Shown here piece by piece: positions 37,636-39,161 of a stretch of 39,161 bases of DNA. A program made the translations under genes and the position numbers. Source of the DNA: JBOHSA01 sp050732995 (lineage in GTDB: Bacteria; Gemmatimonadota; Gemmatimonadetes; Gemmatimonadales; GWC2-71-9); assembly GCA_050732995.1 (NCBI GenBank), contig JBOHSA010000034.1, positions 1 through 39,161 on the forward strand, in the 5' to 3' direction. Within the stretch, counting starts at the first letter, position 1; each line of letters starts with the position of its first letter. The notes below the pieces were generated by a model that ran no database searches, had not been told where the DNA came from, and saw only the letters and a list, made by a program, of their open reading frames with translations.

Positions 37636-38711
37636 CGACGCCGTCCGGGCATCGGTTTCTCATCATTGCGGACGGGCAGTTCCACCCCCTGACCTCGAAG
37701 ACCGCCAATTCCTGTATCCGGTATTTCCCCGAGCGGATCGTCGGCGTGCTCGATCGCACACAGGCGGGCAAGACCGCGCAGGACGTCCTTGGCTTCGGCG
37801 GCGCCATCCCGGTCGTGGGGGACTTCGCGCAGGGGCTCGCACTGGGCGGGGGCGCCACCGCGGTGCTGATCGGCATCGCGCCGATGGGCGGCCGGCTGCC
37901 GCAGGAATGGCGCGCCTGGCTCCGCGCCGCCATCGAGCGCGGCCTGGAGATCTGGAGCGGCTTGCACACCTTCATCGCCGACGACCCCGAGCTCGGGGCC
38001 CTGGCGCGCGCGCGCGGCGTGCGGATCCTCGACGCCCGCAAGCCGCCGCCCAATCTCCCGATCGCGGACGGGCGCGCCGCTGAGGTCGAGGCGTACGTGA
38101 TCCTCACCGTCGGGTCGGACTGCAACGTGGGCAAGATGACTGCGCAGCTCCAGCTACGGGACCAGTTGGTCAAGCGCGGCCACCGCACCAGCTTCGTGGC
38201 GACCGGACAGACGGGCATCTTCATCGAGGGCTGGGGCCTGGCGGTCGACGCGGTCGTGGCGGACTTCATCGCCGGCGCCGCCGAACAGCTGGTGCTCCAA
38301 GGCGCGGAGAATGCGGACATCGTCCTGGTGGAGGGGCAGGGGAGCCTGATCCATCCGGGGTACTCGGGCGTGACGCTGGGGCTGCTGCACGGATCATGTC
38401 CCGACGGGCTGATCCTCTGCCACCAGGCCACGCGCGAGTTCATCGCCGACTATCGCCCCGGCGGCGAGCCGTGGCTGCGCATCCCGCCGCTCGCCGACCT
38501 GGTACAGATCTACGAAGACGCCGCGCGGCCCGTGCACCCGACCAAGGTAATCGGCATCTGCCTCAACACGTTCGACCTGGCCGACCGCGCGGCGCGCGAC
38601 GCGGTGCGGCGAGCGGAGCAGGAGACGGGCCTGCCCGCGACCGACCCCGTGCGCTTCGATCCGGCTCCGTTGGTGGACGCGATCAGCAGAGAGGCGATGG
38701 CGACGAAGTAG
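37632..38711 (+). CDS. DUF1611 P-loop protein (DgcN-like)
   Basis: A 359-residue protein. The N-terminal Rossmann-like part (about 8-145) is followed by a P-loop domain with GSDCNVGKM (161-169), then VLVEGQGSLIHPGYSG and the family's LILCHQATREFI. DUF1611 proteins include DgcN, reported as a D-glutamate N-acetyltransferase working with the racemase DgcA; no dgcA is visible here, so the reaction is only a suggestion. GTG 37632 overlaps the AI-2E gene stop (GTGA). Confidence 0.85.
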   Translation: MTTPSGHRFLIIADGQFHPLTSKTANSCIRYFPERIVGVLDRTQAGKTAQDVLGFGGAIPVVGDFAQGLALGGGATAVLIGIAPMGGRLPQEWRAWLRAAIERGLEIWSGLHTFIADDPELGALARARGVRILDARKPPPNLPIADGRAAEVEAYVILTVGSDCNVGKMTAQLQLRDQLVKRGHRTSFVATGQTGIFIEGWGLAVDAVVADFIAGAAEQLVLQGAENADIVLVEGQGSLIHPGYSGVTLGLLHGSCPDGLILCHQATREFIADYRPGGEPWLRIPPLADLVQIYEDAARPVHPTKVIGICLNTFDLADRAARDAVRRAEQETGLPATDPVRFDPAPLVDAISREAMATK

Positions 38712-38725
38712 TTTTGATCCCACCC

Positions 38726-38753
38726 GCGGCGATCCGGTACCGGTTCCCGCCGC
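38726..38753. other. Hairpin after the DUF1611 gene
   Basis: GCGGCG (38726-38731) pairs with CGCCGC (38748-38753) around a palindromic CCGGTACCGG. It has no T-run and stands 10 bases before the next gene's -10 box, so it may be a terminator or operator. Confidence 0.35.
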
Positions 38754-38762
38754 CGGTCGCTC

Positions 38763-38768
38763 TAGCTT
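38763..38768 (+). promoter_or_regulatory. Probable -10 box TAGCTT of the last gene
   Basis: TAGCTT ends 9 bases before GTG 38778 with no Shine-Dalgarno; the same hexamer and spacing type as at 15475. Confidence 0.4.
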
Positions 38769-38777
38769 CCCCCCGCC

Positions 38778-39161
38778 GTGCACACGCTTCGCTGCATTCT
38801 CGCCGAATGGCAGCTGGTGCGCGTCCGCCTGCTGCGCACCCGGCTCGGGCTCGGGCTGCTCCTGCTGGGCGCCGCGCTCGTCGGGCTCGGGCTCCCGGCG
38901 ACCGGGGTCGCGCTCGCGGCCACCGCCGTGCTCGCGGGAGCGTTGTCGGCGGTCCTCACGGTCGCGTTCGGCGCGGGATCGGCGCCGGACCGCCTCGCGC
39001 TCTCCCTGACGCTGTCCCACCCGACGACGCCCGGCACCGTGGCCTGCGGGCGCTGGCTGGCGGTGAGCGCGGTGGCCGCGGGCTTTACGCTCATCTGCGT
39101 CACCGGCATCACGTGGGCCGCGAGCGCGCGGGGCCCGGCCTTCCCCTCCTTCCCCTGGGGC
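38778..39161 (+). CDS. N-terminal part of a membrane protein (partial)
   Basis: 128 codons from GTG 38778 with no stop before the window ends. The start LRCILAEWQLVRVRLLRTR is basic, followed by hydrophobic runs LGLGLLLLGAALVGLGL, GVALAATAVLAGALSAVLTVAF and LAVSAVAAGFTLICVTGIT. This looks like an ABC-2-type or similar permease N-terminus, but no family motif is readable in the visible part. Confidence 0.7.
   Translation, partial: MHTLRCILAEWQLVRVRLLRTRLGLGLLLLGAALVGLGLPATGVALAATAVLAGALSAVLTVAFGAGSAPDRLALSLTLSHPTTPGTVACGRWLAVSAVAAGFTLICVTGITWAASARGPAFPSFPWG

Overview
The window is about 39 kb of very GC-rich, densely packed bacterial chromosome. The combination of Tat-exported sugar-oxidising enzymes (GMC oxidoreductases with gluconate-2-dehydrogenase-subunit-3-like partners), large TolB-propeller/amidohydrolase fusions, a System I cytochrome c maturation operon and many genes without Shine-Dalgarno sequences resembles Gemmatimonadota or a related soil/freshwater phylum. 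That assignment is inference from gene content; no rRNA, tRNA, phage, IS or CRISPR is visible.

Layout. (1) 1-7468, + strand: the tail of an unknown gene, then two tandem secreted proteins with a TolB-like propeller followed by an amidohydrolase domain. (2) 15343-7443, - strand: an eight-member operon of two mirrored modules (subunit-3-like protein, GMC flavoprotein, TIM-barrel isomerase / isomerase, GMC, subunit 3), then a Gfo/Idh/MocA oxidoreductase and a broken cytochrome c gene. It probably oxidises a sugar or glycoside in the periplasm. (3) 15488-20053, + strand: an NAD-dependent epimerase, then ccmE, ccmF, ccmH and a CcmI-like/zinc-ribbon protein. CcmE carries a CxxxY motif instead of the haem-binding HxxxY. 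(4) 24451-20050, - strand: a lipoprotein sugar-binding protein and a hybrid histidine kinase. (5) 24564-25043, +: a small outer-membrane-type protein. (6) 30868-25051, - strand: cutA, TPR protein, macro-domain protein, transglutaminase-like protein, ABC ATPase and ABC permease, with every junction a 4-base overlap. (7) 31038-39161, + strand: uvrA, then seven tiny genes, most encoding a membrane segment plus a coiled coil ending in the same ERLDF-ER motif, leading into pspA; then an AI-2E-type permease, a DUF1611 protein and the start of a membrane protein.

The best candidate for an undescribed system is the tandem array of PspB-like mini-proteins upstream of pspA (33971-35719). Other points of interest are the CxxxY CcmE found together with CcmH, purine-rich inverted repeats lying in frame inside ccm genes, a perfectly overlapped macro-domain/transglutaminase/ABC exporter operon, and a recurring TANNNT box 6-12 bases before start codons that suggests leaderless transcription. 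All assignments come from reading the sequence; no database search was run.
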